Notes under the pieces: model-generated
Databases searched by the model: none
What the model saw: only the letters and a program-made list of their open reading frames with translations
Told to the model about the DNA's origin: nothing
Assembly: GCA_944989445.1 (NCBI GenBank)
Contig: CALYLW010000057.1
Span: 496,001-560,000, forward strand
Reading direction: 5' to 3'
DNA: 64,000 bases
From: Ampullaceana balthica
Lineage: Eukaryota > Mollusca > Gastropoda > Lymnaeidae
Shown: one piece after another, positions 9,801-22,114 of the stretch
How the letters are laid out: the number at the start of each line of letters is the position of its first letter
Numbering within the stretch: the stretch's first letter is position 1
Made by a program: the position numbers and the translations under genes

Positions 9801-10089
9801 GTTTTTATATTATACGAGATCAGTATTGGTAGGTATATAAAATTTATTAATTTTACTTGGCCTAAAATTTCATGACCAAATTTATAAATCTTATTTTTTT
9901 TAAAATCACCAGATAAATTGTATAAAACGATGGTTCAGATTTTGAAAAATTGGAATTTCGGTCCCAGAAAAAGACATTTTTTAAATTCAACAAATAACAT
10001 GTCAGCTACAGACTCAACGCAACTTATGAGTCAACTATTAAAATGAGTCTGTTACTGTTACTGAACTCAAACCTCCCCCCAAAAAACCG

Positions 10090-10100
10090 AATATATATAT

Positions 10101-10171
<71 letters not shown>

Positions 10172-10215
10172 ATGTGTATGTGTGTGTGTGTGTGTTTGTG
10201 TGGGTGTGTGTGTAA
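10090..10215. repeat. (AT)n followed by (TG)n microsatellite
   Basis: About 70 bp of (AT)n, then a (GT)n stretch with interruptions. Open frames here are artefacts of the repeat. Confidence 0.95.
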
Positions 10216-10546
10216 GCTAACAACTATTTTATTTTTCACTGACGAGTCGCCAATAGGAAAGAGGGCATGACAGGTTCGGTTATATTTCACGCACATATTA
10301 TGTTTAGGCATTGAATCATTGGAAGAAACAAAACAGGTTGTTCATGGGGTTTCCACACGCACTACTCAGGTCTTTATTTTTTTTCTTCAACTTTACCAAG
10401 ATTTGATGTACATTTTAAAAATCATAATTCCAGGTCATGTTATTCTAAATGATTAAAAAATATATTTATAAATATTCAGTAACTTTCATGTCTATATCTA
10501 TCTGTTGTTGACATTGTAAATTATAAAATGATTTAAACGAACACAC

Positions 10547-10816
10547 CTCTTCTCTTTTCGTGACATCCGTTTTCACCGCTATGGCGTCACCACCCCTGTC
10601 CCTGATGATGGTTAAAACCTCTTGAAGCTTCTCCTCGCTCCTGGCCCCCAGGGCCACCTTGATCCCAGCATCGGCTAACAAGACGGCGATCTCTCTCCCT
10701 ATACCAGTTGAGGCACCCGTGACCACAGCCACACGCCCTCTCAGATGATCGTGCTCTGAGGACACAGCAAGTTTACAGCAGCCATGTTGCTTATTGGTCA
10801 AGCAGTCGTCAAACAT
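10547..10816 (-). pseudogene. Short-chain dehydrogenase, first exon
   Basis: It encodes the Rossmann N-terminus LRGRVAVVTGASTGIGRE with the nucleotide-binding TGxxxGxG motif, then ALGARSEEKLQEV and DVTKREE before donor gtgtgt. The first in-frame ATG is at 10816 and gives a 25-residue leader. Alternatively the exon may begin at 10755 after an acceptor-like tgctgtgtcctcag. The family is a classical NAD(P)-dependent SDR; the substrate cannot be inferred. Given the exon 2 frameshift and missing 3' exons, the locus is probably a pseudogene or a partly assembled gene. Confidence 0.75.
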
Positions 10817-11889
10817 TCTTCAAACATTATCTTGTATAATATCTTTTTTTTTAGTAAAAGCGCGCTAAAGGTCAAGCTACGGGCTAACATGGTCCATAAT
10901 ACAAAACATATTTATAAACTAGCGAGTACCAAAGTTAAGAGTCTGTTTAACAGTATTATTGAAACATTTATCTTGATTATAAATAGAATAGAGATAATCC
11001 AACACTTATTAGTCAGAACGCTAATTTTTTTTATAGCTACAACATTCTTTTCAAGCGTAACAAGTAATGGCTATAAACAAATATTTGTTAAAAATCTGTA
11101 TCTGTAAAGGGAAGTATTGAGATAAACATATTTCACCTTCATGACGGATCCTTTTTTTCAGTTTTAGTTATATACATTGTTTTAATTTCTGCTTGCACTA
11201 ACGTCATCAAGCGTAGCTAATAAATTTATTTGTACAAAGCATTAAATTTATGCGTAAATCTTCCAGCGTTAGATTACATTCATTTTAAGATTTGCGTGAA
11301 TTGACTTACCATCGTAGTTAGCTAAAGTATTTATATTATCCATGAGTTTTTTTCTTCTTTTGAGCGTTCAAAGACTCAAGTACCAAACTGCAGCGAAAAA
11401 ACTCTCCACGGACAAGAAATTGACCTACACTCGTTATCTCCACTCTCGATCCGCATATTCAAGCACACTTGAAGCACACAAGATTACCATAAATACACAA
11501 TTATTACATATAGCTTATATTTTTATGGAGAAAAATAACATTTATGTCTTTTTGCGCCATGAATAGTTCAGGAATATGTGGTTATTATCGACTAGAACTG
11601 GCGGGTATTTCGTCCAGATTTGACTGTTAATGTAATCACATCTGTTACACGGGATTAAAGGATGAGGTACTCATGTTAATAGTGGGTCTGATTCGTAGTG
11701 GCGTTTCCATTTAAAAAATATTTTAAAAATGACTATCGGTGCTGTAAATCGGATATCTCTTTTAAGGAGTGGTGGATTAGCATAGCTAATACGTCGTCAT
11801 TATACATTATACGGCAAAAAAATGTGGAGCATTATCAATGCCACATCTCACTCCAATCCCTCCAAAACATAAAAAATAAATAAAAATAA
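10817..11889. other. AT-rich spacer before the U6 array
   Basis: No gene is recognised. Short open frames here have no conserved features. The U6-array repeat begins near the right end. Confidence 0.4.
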
Positions 11890-12106
11890 ATAAAAATAAA
11901 TGGAAAAAAATATAACACGCTTAAAATTAATTTATAATAGTCTTCTTTAAAAAAAAGTAGCTGTGATCCCTCACAAAGTAAAACATAGATGATAATGATA
12001 AAAAATATGTAATAAGTAAAGGAAATAATACATATTAAAAATGACATGATTTATGTAATTTATCAGCATTTTTATGTTGAAGTGATATTTTTAAGTTTAA
12101 AAATGG

Positions 12107-12144
<38 letters not shown>

Positions 12145-12726
12145 AAGTGATATAAAATTATACTTTTTATATATAACAACAAAATAACACCCTTCACTAA
12201 TTAAAGATGTTAAAATACTTTAATTAAAAAAGACATATGTTAAAGGATCTATTTAAAACAAAAATAAAATCACGTAAGGCTAAGATGTTGAGGTTGCGGT
12301 ATGTAACTGGTACCTAAAGGTCTTTCGTAAAGATTTAGTAATAATTCGCAAATATAACTTGAACATAATATATTTTGTCTGTAAGTAGTAACGTAAAAAA
12401 ACAAAACAATTTCAAGTTAAAAATTTTGTTTGTCAAAGTCAAAGACACCCTTTTACTATACATAATAATACTCATGAAACTAAATAAATGTAACTGCTTT
12501 TTTGTTTTTAGAGTTGGGAGACAACGTCAATAATATTATTCATTGACACAATAGTTGTATAAATACGTTATTAACCTTTATACCGGCATGTATGTTTATA
12601 GTAGCAGTAAATGTTGTTTACGAGTGTCCGAAAATAGTTTATTTCCTTGTAAAGGCAAAGGGAGAGAGTCTATTGAGTAAGCTAGAAAGTTTATTGCATT
12701 AATAATTAAGAATTACTACCGTTTGT

Positions 12727-12740
12727 TAATATCCACACAA
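12727..12740. other. Junction where a U6 gene and promoter are missing
   Basis: In complete units ttactaccgtttgt is followed by U6 and about 300 bp of upstream DNA before caattatgtccctta. Here the two landmarks are fused within about 15 bp, so about 0.4 kb containing U6 and its promoter is absent. Confidence 0.7.
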
Positions 12741-13795
12741 TTATGTCCCTTAAAAAGACAGATGTTATTTACAAAAAGAATAGATGATGTCAGGAATTAT
12801 TTTCAAATTGTTGTATATTAAAGTAATTTTAATCACTAAGATTAAATGATTGATAAAAAAAATGAAAAAAACAAAGTTCAACAATTTATTTATTTTGGAA
12901 TAAACCAAGAAAAAAATGTCATTAATGTCTTATAATAAAATTAATTTAAATTAGTGTTCTTGAATAGATAAAAGTATGTGTACACCCTCAAAAAGTAATT
13001 AAAAAAAAAGATGATAATGATAAAAAATTATAAAAGAAAAAGCAAGTTTGTTACGTTGAAAAAAAAGAATGTTTTATGTAATTTATCAGCATTTTGATAT
13101 TAACTAATATTTTTTAATTGAAAATGACTATGTATATATGAAAGTGATTTAAAATTAAGCTATTTTATATAACCACAAAATCAAACCCTTCACCAATTCA
13201 AGATGTTAAATTAATTTAATTAAAAAAGATATACCTCAATGAATCGAAGATTTTTTTTTGAAAATATAATGTGGCTAATATGTTGGGTTTGCTGCTAGCG
13301 ATCAGCATCATTTTTTAAAACGTTTATATATTGACTCGTACCTAAAGGCCCTTCGTAAAGATTGAGTAATAATTCTCAATTATAACTTGACCATATATAT
13401 ATATATTTATCTGTAAGTAGTACAATTATAAAAAGTCAAATAGAAATTTAAAGTTAATCTTAAATGTCTAAGTCAAAGACACTCTTTTATTATACATATT
13501 ACCCTCAAAACAAAGTATATTTAACTGCTTTTTTTATTTTAAGAGGTGGGGGACAGCGTCAATAATATTATGCATTGCTACAATTGTCTTATAAATACGT
13601 TATTAATCTTTATGTCGGCATGTATGTTTATAGTAGTAGTAAATGTTTTTCACGAGGGGCATAAAATTGTATATTTGCTTGTAACGGCAAGTGAGAGAGA
13701 CTACTGAGTAAGCTAGTAAGTTTATTGCATTAATAATTACTACCGTTTGTAAGTATAAAAAAATTTTCCAAATAGAAAAAAACAGTAACTGAATA

Positions 13796-13845
13796 AAAAA
13801 TATGGAACGCTTCACGAATTTGCGTGTCATCCTTGCGCAGGGGCC

Positions 13846-13885
<40 letters not shown>

Positions 13886-13901
13886 ACTGCGTGAACAGTA
13901 C
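13796..13901 (-). ncRNA. U6 spliceosomal snRNA, copy 1
   Basis: The minus strand gives a complete U6 RNA of about 106 nt. It has a 5' hairpin GTACTG-TTCACG-CAGTAC, then ATATACTAAAATTGGAACG, the ACAGAGA box, the AGC triad (TTAGCATGG), the internal stem-loop CCCCTGCGCAAGGATGACAC, and the 3' end GCGTTCCATATTTTTT with a Pol III T run. The 5' hairpin sequence differs from the vertebrate one, but the stem is intact. U6 forms the catalytic core of the spliceosome with U2 and U5. Confidence 0.97.
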
Positions 13902-13965
13902 ACAAGATCATACTAGAAAACAGTATTTATACAATCGTTTCGCGTCCGATTAGTTCTTCTTAGTT
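13902..13965 (-). promoter_or_regulatory. U6 promoter (TATA box and PSE-like block), copy 1
   Basis: A TATA box (GTATAAATA on the minus strand, 13924-13932) lies 23-31 bp upstream of the U6 start. Just beyond it, ATCGGACGCGAAACG (13936-13950) is conserved at all five U6 copies. This layout matches an external type 3 Pol III promoter; calling the block a PSE is inference. Confidence 0.8.
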
Positions 13966-15182
13966 TTCAAACTTTAGACTAAACTTTAAGTATTTAGTAA
14001 TTGAGTTGGAGAAGTTATTCAGGTTTATCAATATCAATTTGATTGATAATTGTGTACAAATGAGTAGATAGCATATGAAAAGTAATGAAAATAGTATTTT
14101 TGAAAGAAATCATTTACTTTTTTTGAACATATTTTAATGTTCAAACAATTATGTCCCTTAACAAGACAGATGTCACATAGCAAAAGAATAGATGATTTTA
14201 GGATTTTTTTTCAAATCGTTTTATAAAAAAAAGGAATTATAGATACTAAGATTGAATGATTGGAAAAAAATATGAAAAAAGTTCAACTATTTAAATTTTT
14301 TATTTTATGAAAAAAATATTATGAAATCTCTAATAAAAAAATAATTTAAAATAGTCTTGAAAAAAAAAGAAATTATGTGTATCCCCTTAAAAAGTAAAAA
14401 ATACATGATAATGATACAAATGTAAAAAGAAAAGGAAGTAAAACATATAAAAAATAGAATACTTAATGTAATTTAACAGCATTTTTATGTTTAATTAATA
14501 TTTTAAAATTTAAAAATGACTAAATATGTATATATCAAAGTCATTTAAAATTATGCTATTTATATATAACCACAAAATCACAGCTTTCACAAATGCAAGA
14601 TGCAAAATTGCTTTAATTAAAACGAACATACATTAACAGATCTAACACTTTTTGGAAATGTAATGTGGCTAATATGTTGGGTTTGCTGCTAGCTATCAGC
14701 ATCATTAAAAAAAATATTATATATTGACTCGTACCTAAATGTCTTTTGTAAAGATGGAGTAATAATTCGCAATAATAACTTGACGATATATTTTTATCTG
14801 TAAGTAGTAACATTTTAAAAAGTCAAATTGAAGTTTAAATTTATTTTAAATTTCAAAGTCAAAGACACTCTTTTATTATACATATTACCCTCAAAACAAA
14901 GTATATTTATCTGCATTTTTGTTTTTAAGAGGTGGGAGACAGCGTCAATTATATTATGCATTGCTACAATTGTCTTATAAATACGTTATTAATCTTTATG
15001 TCGGCATGTATGTTTATAGTAGTAGTAAATGTTTTTCACGAGTGCAATAAAATTGTATATTTATTTGTAACGGCAAGTGAGAGAGACTACCGAGTAATCA
15101 AGTAAGTTTATTGCATTAATAATTACTACCGTTTGTAAGTATAAAAAAATTTCCAAATAGAAAAAAACAGTAACTGAATAAA

Positions 15183-15232
15183 ATAAATATGGAACGCTTC
15201 ACGAATTTGCGTGTCATCCTTGCGCAGGGGCC

Positions 15233-15272
<40 letters not shown>

Positions 15273-15288
15273 ACTGCGTGAACAGTAC
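15183..15288 (-). ncRNA. U6 spliceosomal snRNA, copy 2
   Basis: The transcribed region matches copy 1 through GCGTTCCATATTT. The T run is broken (ATTTATTTTATT), so termination would fall a few bases later. The unit is nearly identical to that of copy 3, indicating recent duplication or gene conversion. Confidence 0.95.
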
Positions 15289-15350
15289 ACAGAATCTTAC
15301 TAGAAAACAGTATTTATACAATCGTTTCGCGTCCGATTAGTTCTTCTTAG
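15289..15350 (-). promoter_or_regulatory. U6 promoter, copy 2
   Basis: TATA box at 15311-15319 (-23 to -31), followed upstream by the conserved GGACGCGAAACG block. Confidence 0.8.
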
Positions 15351-16569
15351 TTTTCAAACTTTAGACTACACTTTAAGTATTTAGTAAATGAGTTGGAGAA
15401 GTTATTCAGGTTTATCAATATCAATTTGATTGATAATTGTGTACAAATGAGTAGATAGCATATGAAAAGTAATGAAAATAGTATTTTTGAAAGAAATCAT
15501 TTACTTTTTTTGAACATATTTTAATGTTCAAACAATTATGTCCCTTAACAAGACAGATGTCACATAGCAAAAGAATAGATGATTTTAGGATTTTTTTTCA
15601 AATCGTTTTATAAAAAAAAGGAATTATAGATACTAAGATTGAATGATTGGAAAAAAATATGAAAAAAGTTCAACTATTTAAATTTTTTATTTTATGAAAA
15701 AAATATTATGAAATCTCTAATAAAAAAATAATTTAAAATAGTCTTGAAAAAAAAAGAAATTATGTGTATCCCCTTAAAAAGTAAAAAATACATGATAATG
15801 ATACAAATGTAAAAAGAAAAGGAAGTAAAACATATAAAAAATAGAATACTTAATGTAATTTAACAGCATTTTTATGTTTAATTAATATTTTTAAATTTAA
15901 AAATGACTAAATATGTATATATCAAAGTCATTTAAAATTATGCTATTTATATATAACCACAAAATCACAGCTTTCACAAATGCAAGATGCAAAATTGCTT
16001 TAATTAAAACGAACATACATTAACAGATCTAACACTTTTTGGAAATGTAATGTGGCTAATATGTTGGGTTTGCTGCTAGCTATCAGCATCATTAAAAAAA
16101 ATATTATATATTGACTCGTACCTAAATGTCTTTTGTAAAGATGGAGTAATAATTCGCAATAATAACTTGACGATATATTTTTATCTGTAAGTAGTAACAT
16201 TTTAAAAAGTCAAATTGAAGTTTAAATTTATTTTAAATTTCAAAGTCAAAGACACTCTTTTATTATACATATTACCCTCAAAACAAAGTATATTTATCTG
16301 CATTTTTGTTTTTAAGAGGTGGGAGACAGCGTCAATTATATTATGCATTGCTACAATTGTCTTATAAATACGTTATTAATCTTTATGTCGGCATGTATGT
16401 TTATAGTAGTAGTAAATGTTTTTCACGAGTGCAATAAAATTGTATATTTATTTGTAACGGCAAGTGAGAGAGACTACCGAGTAATCAAGTAAGTTTATTG
16501 CATTAATAATTACTACCGTTTGTAAGTATAAAAAAATTTCCAAATAGAAAAAAACAGTAACTGAATAAA

Positions 16570-16619
16570 ATAAATATGGAACGCTTCACGAATTTGCGTG
16601 TCATCCTTGCGCAGGGGCC

Positions 16620-16659
<40 letters not shown>

Positions 16660-16675
16660 ACTGCGTGAACAGTAC
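16570..16675 (-). ncRNA. U6 spliceosomal snRNA, copy 3
   Basis: The same RNA sequence as copy 2, including the interrupted T run at the 3' end. All core U6 motifs are intact. Confidence 0.95.
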
Positions 16676-16737
16676 ACAGAATCTTACTAGAAAACAGTAT
16701 TTATACAATCGTTTCGCGTCCGATTAGTTCTTCTTAG
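16676..16737 (-). promoter_or_regulatory. U6 promoter, copy 3
   Basis: TATA box at 16698-16706 at the same distance from the start as in copies 1 and 2, with the conserved upstream block. Confidence 0.8.
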
Positions 16738-17962
16738 TTTTCAAACTTTAGACTACACTTTAAGTATTTAGTAAATGAGTTGGAGAAGTTGTTCAGGTTT
16801 ATCAATATCAATTTGATTTATAACTTTGTACAAATGAGTAGATTGCATAGGAAAAGTAATGAAAATAGTATTTTTGAAAAAAAATCATTTACTTTTTTTG
16901 AACATATTTTAATGTTCAAACAATTATGTCCCTTAACAAGACTGATGTCACATAACAAAAGAATAGATGATTTTAGGATTTTTTTCAAATAGTTTTTAAA
17001 AAAAAAGGAATTATAGATACTAAGATTGAATGATTGAAAAAAAATATGAAAAAAGTTCAACTATTTAAATTTTTTATTTCATGAAAAAAATATTATGAAA
17101 TCTCTAATAAAAAAATAATTTAAAATAGTCTTGAAAAAAAAGAAATTATGTGTATCCCCTTAAAAAGTAAAAAAATACATGATAATGATAAAAATGTAAA
17201 AAGAAAAGGAAGTAAAACATATTAAAAAATAGAATACTTAATGTAATTTAACAACATTTTTATGTTTAATTAATATTTTTAAATTTAAAAATGACTAAAT
17301 GTGTATATATCAAAGTAATTTGAAAATTATGCTATTTATATATAACCACAAAATCACAGCTTTCACAAATGCAAGATGCAAAATTGCTTTAAATAAAAAG
17401 GACATACTGTTCAGAAATCTAACACTTTTTGGAAATGTAATGTGGCTAATATGTTTGGGTTTGCTGCTAGCTATCAGCATCATTTTAAAAAAAAATTATA
17501 TATTGACTCGTACCTAAATGTCTTTTGTAAAGATGGAGTAATAATTCGCAATAAAAATTGACGATATATTTTTATCTGTCAGTACTAACATTTTAAAAAG
17601 TCAAATTGAAGTTTAAATTTATTTTAAATTTCAAAGTCAAAGACACTCTTTTATTATACATATTACCCTCAAAACAAAGTATATTTATCTGCATTTTTGT
17701 TTTTAAGAGGTGGGAGACAGCGTCAATTATATTATGCATTGCTACAATTGTCTTATAAATACGTTATTAATCTTTATGTCGGCATGTATGTTTATAGTAG
17801 TAGTAAATGTTTTTCACGAGGGGCATAAAATTGTATATTTGCTTGTAACGGTAAGTGAGAGAGACTACTGAGTAAGCTAGTAAGTTTATTGCATTAATAA
17901 TTACTACCGTTTGTAAGTATAAAAAAATTTTTCCAAATAGAAAAAAAACAGTAACTGAATAA

Positions 17963-18012
17963 AAAAATATGGAACGCTTCACGAATTTGCGTGTCATCCT
18001 TGCGCAGGGGCC

Positions 18013-18052
<40 letters not shown>

Positions 18053-18068
18053 ACTGCGTGAACAGTAC
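17963..18068 (-). ncRNA. U6 spliceosomal snRNA, copy 4
   Basis: Intact U6 with an uninterrupted T run after GCGTTCCATA. All core motifs match copy 1. Confidence 0.97.
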
Positions 18069-18130
18069 ACAAGAGCATACTAGAAAGAGTATTTATACAA
18101 TCGTTTCGCGTCCGATTTGTTCTTCTTAGT
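18069..18130 (-). promoter_or_regulatory. U6 promoter, copy 4
   Basis: TATA box at 18090-18098 (-22 to -30), one base nearer than in the other copies, plus the conserved GGACGCGAAACG block. Confidence 0.8.
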
Positions 18131-19186
18131 TTTCAAACTTTAGACTATACTTTAAGTATTTAGTAAATGAGTTGGAGAAGTTATTCAGGTTTATCAATAT
18201 CAATTTGATTGATAATTGTGTACAAATGAGTAGATAGCATATGAAAAGTAATGAAAATAGTATTTTTGAAAGAAATCATTTACTTTTTTTGAACATATTT
18301 TAATGTTCAAACAATTATGTCCCTTAAAAAGACAGATCTGTTATATACCAAAAATATAGATGATGTCAGGAATTATTTTCAAATCCTTGTATAAGAAAGT
18401 AATTGTAATCACTAAGATTTAATGATTGATAAAAAATATTTTAAAAAAGTTCAGCAATTTAATTATTTTTTTATTCCATGAAAAAAATATTAGAAATATC
18501 TTATAAAAAATTAGTTTAAAATAGTCTTCTGTAAAAAAACCTATGTGTACCCCCTAAAAAAGTAAAAAATAGATTATATTGATAAAAAATGTAAAAAGAA
18601 AAGGAAATAAACATATTTAAAAATAGAATGTTTTATTTAATTTATCAGCATTTTTATATGTAACTAATATTTTTAAATTTAAAAATGACTAACTATATAA
18701 ATATGAAAGTGATTTAAAATTAAGCTATTTTAAGCTTTATAACCTCAAAATTATACCCTTCACCAATTCAAGATGTTAAATTGCCTTAATTAAAAAAGAC
18801 ATATGTTAACAAATCTAATATTTTTAAAAAAATATAATATGGCTAATATGTTGGGTTTGCTGCTAGCAATCAGCATTATTTTTTAAAAAGTTTATATACT
18901 AACTCGTACCTAAAGGTCTTTCGTAAAGATTGAATAATATTTCGCAATTATAACTTGACCTGTCCCCTTGTGTGACTACTTAGTTTATGACTAAAAATTA
19001 TTTTATGCTTTTTCATGTGATATTCTACATTTCTCACTGCAGCTGGTCCTCATCTTTAAAAAAAAATTGTTCATTTTATTATGTTCAATTAAACTTTTTT
19101 AAATTTAAAAAATGACTAACTATTTATATATCAAAGTGATTAAAATTATGCTATTTATATATATAACCACAAAATCACACAGACAA

Positions 19187-19286
19187 CATGGAACGCTTCA
19201 CGAATTTGTGTGACATCCTTGCGCAGTTACCATACTAATCTTCTCTGTACGCTCTAATTTTAGTATATTTATTGCGTGAACAGTAC
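19187..19286 (-). pseudogene. U6 snRNA pseudogene (copy 5)
   Basis: A U6-like sequence with damage at essential sites. The AGC triad reads AGT, the internal stem-loop start CCCCTGCGC is changed to AACTGCGC, the segment after AACG has lost bases, and the 3' T run is absent. The upstream GGACGCGAAA block is still recognisable. Confidence 0.9.
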
Positions 19287-19538
19287 ACAAGATCCTTCTA
19301 ATGAAAAGTATTTATTCAATCTTTTCGCGTCCGACACGGTAATTTGTTTCGTAAATCCTTTTGACAAAGTTATTCAATTTGATCAATATTAATTTTATTG
19401 ATAACTGTGTACAAATTAGTAGTCAGCATATCAAAAGTAATAAAAAATAGAATTTTTGAAATAAATTATTTACGTTTTTGAACATATTTAAATGTTCTCA
19501 ACAACTATGTCTCTTTTAAAAGACATATGTCATATACT

Positions 19539-20371
19539 TATCTTATCTTATCTTATCTTATCTTATCTTATCTTATCTTATCTTATCTTATCTGTTTACA
19601 GACGCTCCTTCTATACAGAAGATTATTGCGTCCTACGCTTATCTATGGTTTGTGTTTAGTCCTGCATTTTTATTAGAGATTTAAATGTTTGATAAAGTGT
19701 TGGTTTTCCTGGATTCTTCAGGCAACCCATTCCACGCCCGAATTCCGGACGGGAAGAAGGAAAACTTGTATGTGTTTGTTCTTGCATACGGAATAAGAAA
19801 GGTGTTTTTATCTTTATGTCTATCTGAGGGTTGTATTAAGTTATCTTTGTGTTGTATTTCTAAATTAGAATTAATTGCTTTATGTATGATTACTACTTTG
19901 CTCTTGGTTCTTCTATCCTCTAGTGTTTCAAGGTTTAATGATTTAACTAATGGTGTTATTCTTGTCAGTTTTGAATATTCTCCAGTAATGAATCTGGCAG
20001 CTCTTTTTTGAATTTGTTCTAGTTTATCAATGTTTTCTTTGGTGGATGGGTCCCATACAGAAGATGCATATTCTAGTACAGGTTTCACCAAAGTGAGGTA
20101 GCATTTTAGTTTTATATCTCTATTACATTTGTTAAAGTTCCTTTTTATAAAGCCTAAGGTTTTGTTTGATTTTTTAATAACTTCATTGACATGGGGATTC
20201 CATGATAGTTTCTCATTTATTAAGACTCCTAAGTATTTTGCATCTTTAGTTTGGGTCAGTTCTTTTCCATGAATGTAATATTTTGAATTTATTTGTTTCT
20301 TTTTCTTTGTTACTCTTAACAGTTGACACTTTTCTGGGTGGAAAGACATACTCCAGTTAGTTTCCCATTTT
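19539..20371 (-). mobile_element. 5'-truncated LINE inserted in the U6 array
   Basis: The longest copy of the family here. From its 5' end it encodes the C-terminal part of a non-LTR reverse transcriptase: SFHPEKCQLL, then DAKYLGVLI, LEYASSVWDP and QKRAARFITGEYS (about 222 residues from the first ATG). A hairpin 3' end and about ten TCTTA repeats (plus strand, from 19539) follow. A 7-bp target duplication atatact flanks it (19532-19538 and 20372-20378). The RT catalytic core and endonuclease are missing. Confidence 0.92.
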
Positions 20372-20479
20372 ATATACTAAAAGAATACATGATTTCAGAA
20401 ATTGTCTTAAAATCATTTTATAAAAAAGTAGTTGTAAATACTGTGTGTGTATCAGCGTGTAAATCGTTTTTGGTAAATG

Positions 20480-21205
20480 TTTTGAAAAATGCTGTACGAG
20501 GGAAAAAATTCATATTGTGAACAAGTTTTTCCTACCTTGACAGGTAATTCAGATTTCTCACCCACAGTAAAGGTATACACGAGTTGTGTCGCTTTGTTTA
20601 AGCATTTAATCGCCCTCCCGAGATTTTAATTTTAAAAAAAAATTAAATAAAAAAAATAAAATAATAAAAACTACCCTGTTTTTATGCAACTTAAACAATT
20701 TGTTTGAAACAAAAACAAATTATATGTTTACAAGTAGCAGTAATAACTATATCATATATCCTTGACCAATGTCTTGACATGCTCCAAGCCGTCCCCTAAA
20801 ATGTATTAATAGCGTAATGATTGAGATTTCTATACACATTTCTTTATTCAAAGAGACTGTTTTTAAATACAAACTTACCGTTTAAAATGTCATAAATGCT
20901 TTGAGACAAATTCAAATGAAATGCTAAGAACTAAAGTTAAAAATATTAGACTTGACAAAAGTAACTGACAAAGTCATTCATGATATACGGGGCACTCTCT
21001 TTTGGGGTCGAGCTTTCAGCTCTTTTATAACCCGGCTCATTGTTTTACTGACAAGCCTCATCAAGCAGGCATCCCCATTGAGATTCAAGCTATAAACACA
21101 TCCATTACTATTTATATATGATTTGCATATAAAGATCTGAGTTTGATAGTGTTTTGTGTAGCTGTAAAACACGTTACCATGGAAATAACCTACAGGGCAC
21201 AGAAA
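20480..21205. other. AT-rich spacer, nothing recognised
   Basis: No gene or defined repeat seen between the end of the U6 array and the degenerate minisatellite. Confidence 0.4.
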
Positions 21206-21520
21206 TGACGCCGAATGACTTGACCTTTGGTGTACTCTTGATTGAGGAAAAATGGTATACTCTTGACTGAGGGCATATGGTGTAGGCTTGACTGAGGAAA
21301 AATGGTGTGCTTTTGAGTGAGTACAAATGGTGTTTTCTTGACTGAGGACAAATGAGGTTCTCCAGACCAAAGACAAATAGTGTGCTCCGAACCAAGGGCA
21401 AAACGGTTTGCCCTGTGGCCAGGAACAAATGGTGCGCTCCGGACAAGAGAGACAAGGGTGGTGAGCCTCGTGCCGTGACCACAAAAAGATGGTGTGCTTT
21501 CTGGTCCTGGTCACATTTTG
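21206..21520. repeat. Degenerate minisatellite, about 25-bp unit
   Basis: Diverged copies of a unit like gactgaggacaaatggtgtg plus ctctt. Divergence increases toward the right. Open frames on both strands (up to 178 codons) are low-complexity products of the repeat. Confidence 0.8.
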
Positions 21521-22083
21521 GGCCTTTTCGCCAAGTACAAATTCATTTGCGCTTGTTGTTACACCAAAAAGACATGAACAATAACATTCATAGCAACCCT
21601 AGTTCTTCAAAATGGTTGATGTTTTTGTTAGTATCCCTTCATTAAACAACACTAAATGGTTCGAAGCTCAAACTTTGCCCCGCAGTTCGCGAACCCACAT
21701 ACATGAATTGTCTTTTTATTTACATTTTAACGTTCAGACTCACAACTGGAATGTGTTGGTTAACATTCATCTGTTAACATTTTTTTTTACAATGTAAATT
21801 TCGACGATTGTTCTTTATTTACACATATCGAACAGCTTTACGGGCCAAGAGAAACAACTCTCTGTGGGAACACGCCCGTTGCTTGTCGATTTTTACCCCA
21901 GGTCCCGATAATCTATTTGAATAGCAAGGCTGGACCCGTACTTCGTGCTGTTGATGGCAGCACAGGCCGCTCAGCAGACGAGAGTGGGTGCCGGGGGCGG
22001 TAGGGGGGGGGGCGGGGCGGGGATTTAGTTTCGTGAGGGGAATACTGTTCTCAAAGAACTATTTCCTCTATCCGCTTTTATTT

Positions 22084-22114
<31 letters not shown>

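Larger units (their letters stand above)
11890..20450. repeat. Tandem array of ~1.39-kb units carrying U6 genes
   Basis: Consecutive units share a fixed order of landmarks: atgataatgata, atttaacagcattttt, ttgggtttgctgctagc, cgtacctaaa, gtcggcatgtatgtttatag, ttactaccgtttgtaag, U6 (minus strand), then acaattatgtccctta. U6 5' ends are spaced 1387, 1387, 1393 and 1218 bp. The units at about 13.9-15.3 and 15.3-16.7 kb are almost identical over more than 1.3 kb. Outer units are more diverged. The unit at about 11.9-12.75 kb lacks U6. A LINE (19539-20371) interrupts the right end and array sequence resumes at 20372. Confidence 0.93.

Noticed and set aside
14613..16200. Two identical 66-codon minus-strand frames
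   Set aside because: They repeat only because the U6 array units are duplicated; composition is AT-rich and there is no domain.
19187..19286. A fifth working U6 gene
   Set aside because: Changes in the AGC triad and internal stem-loop, and no T-run terminator.
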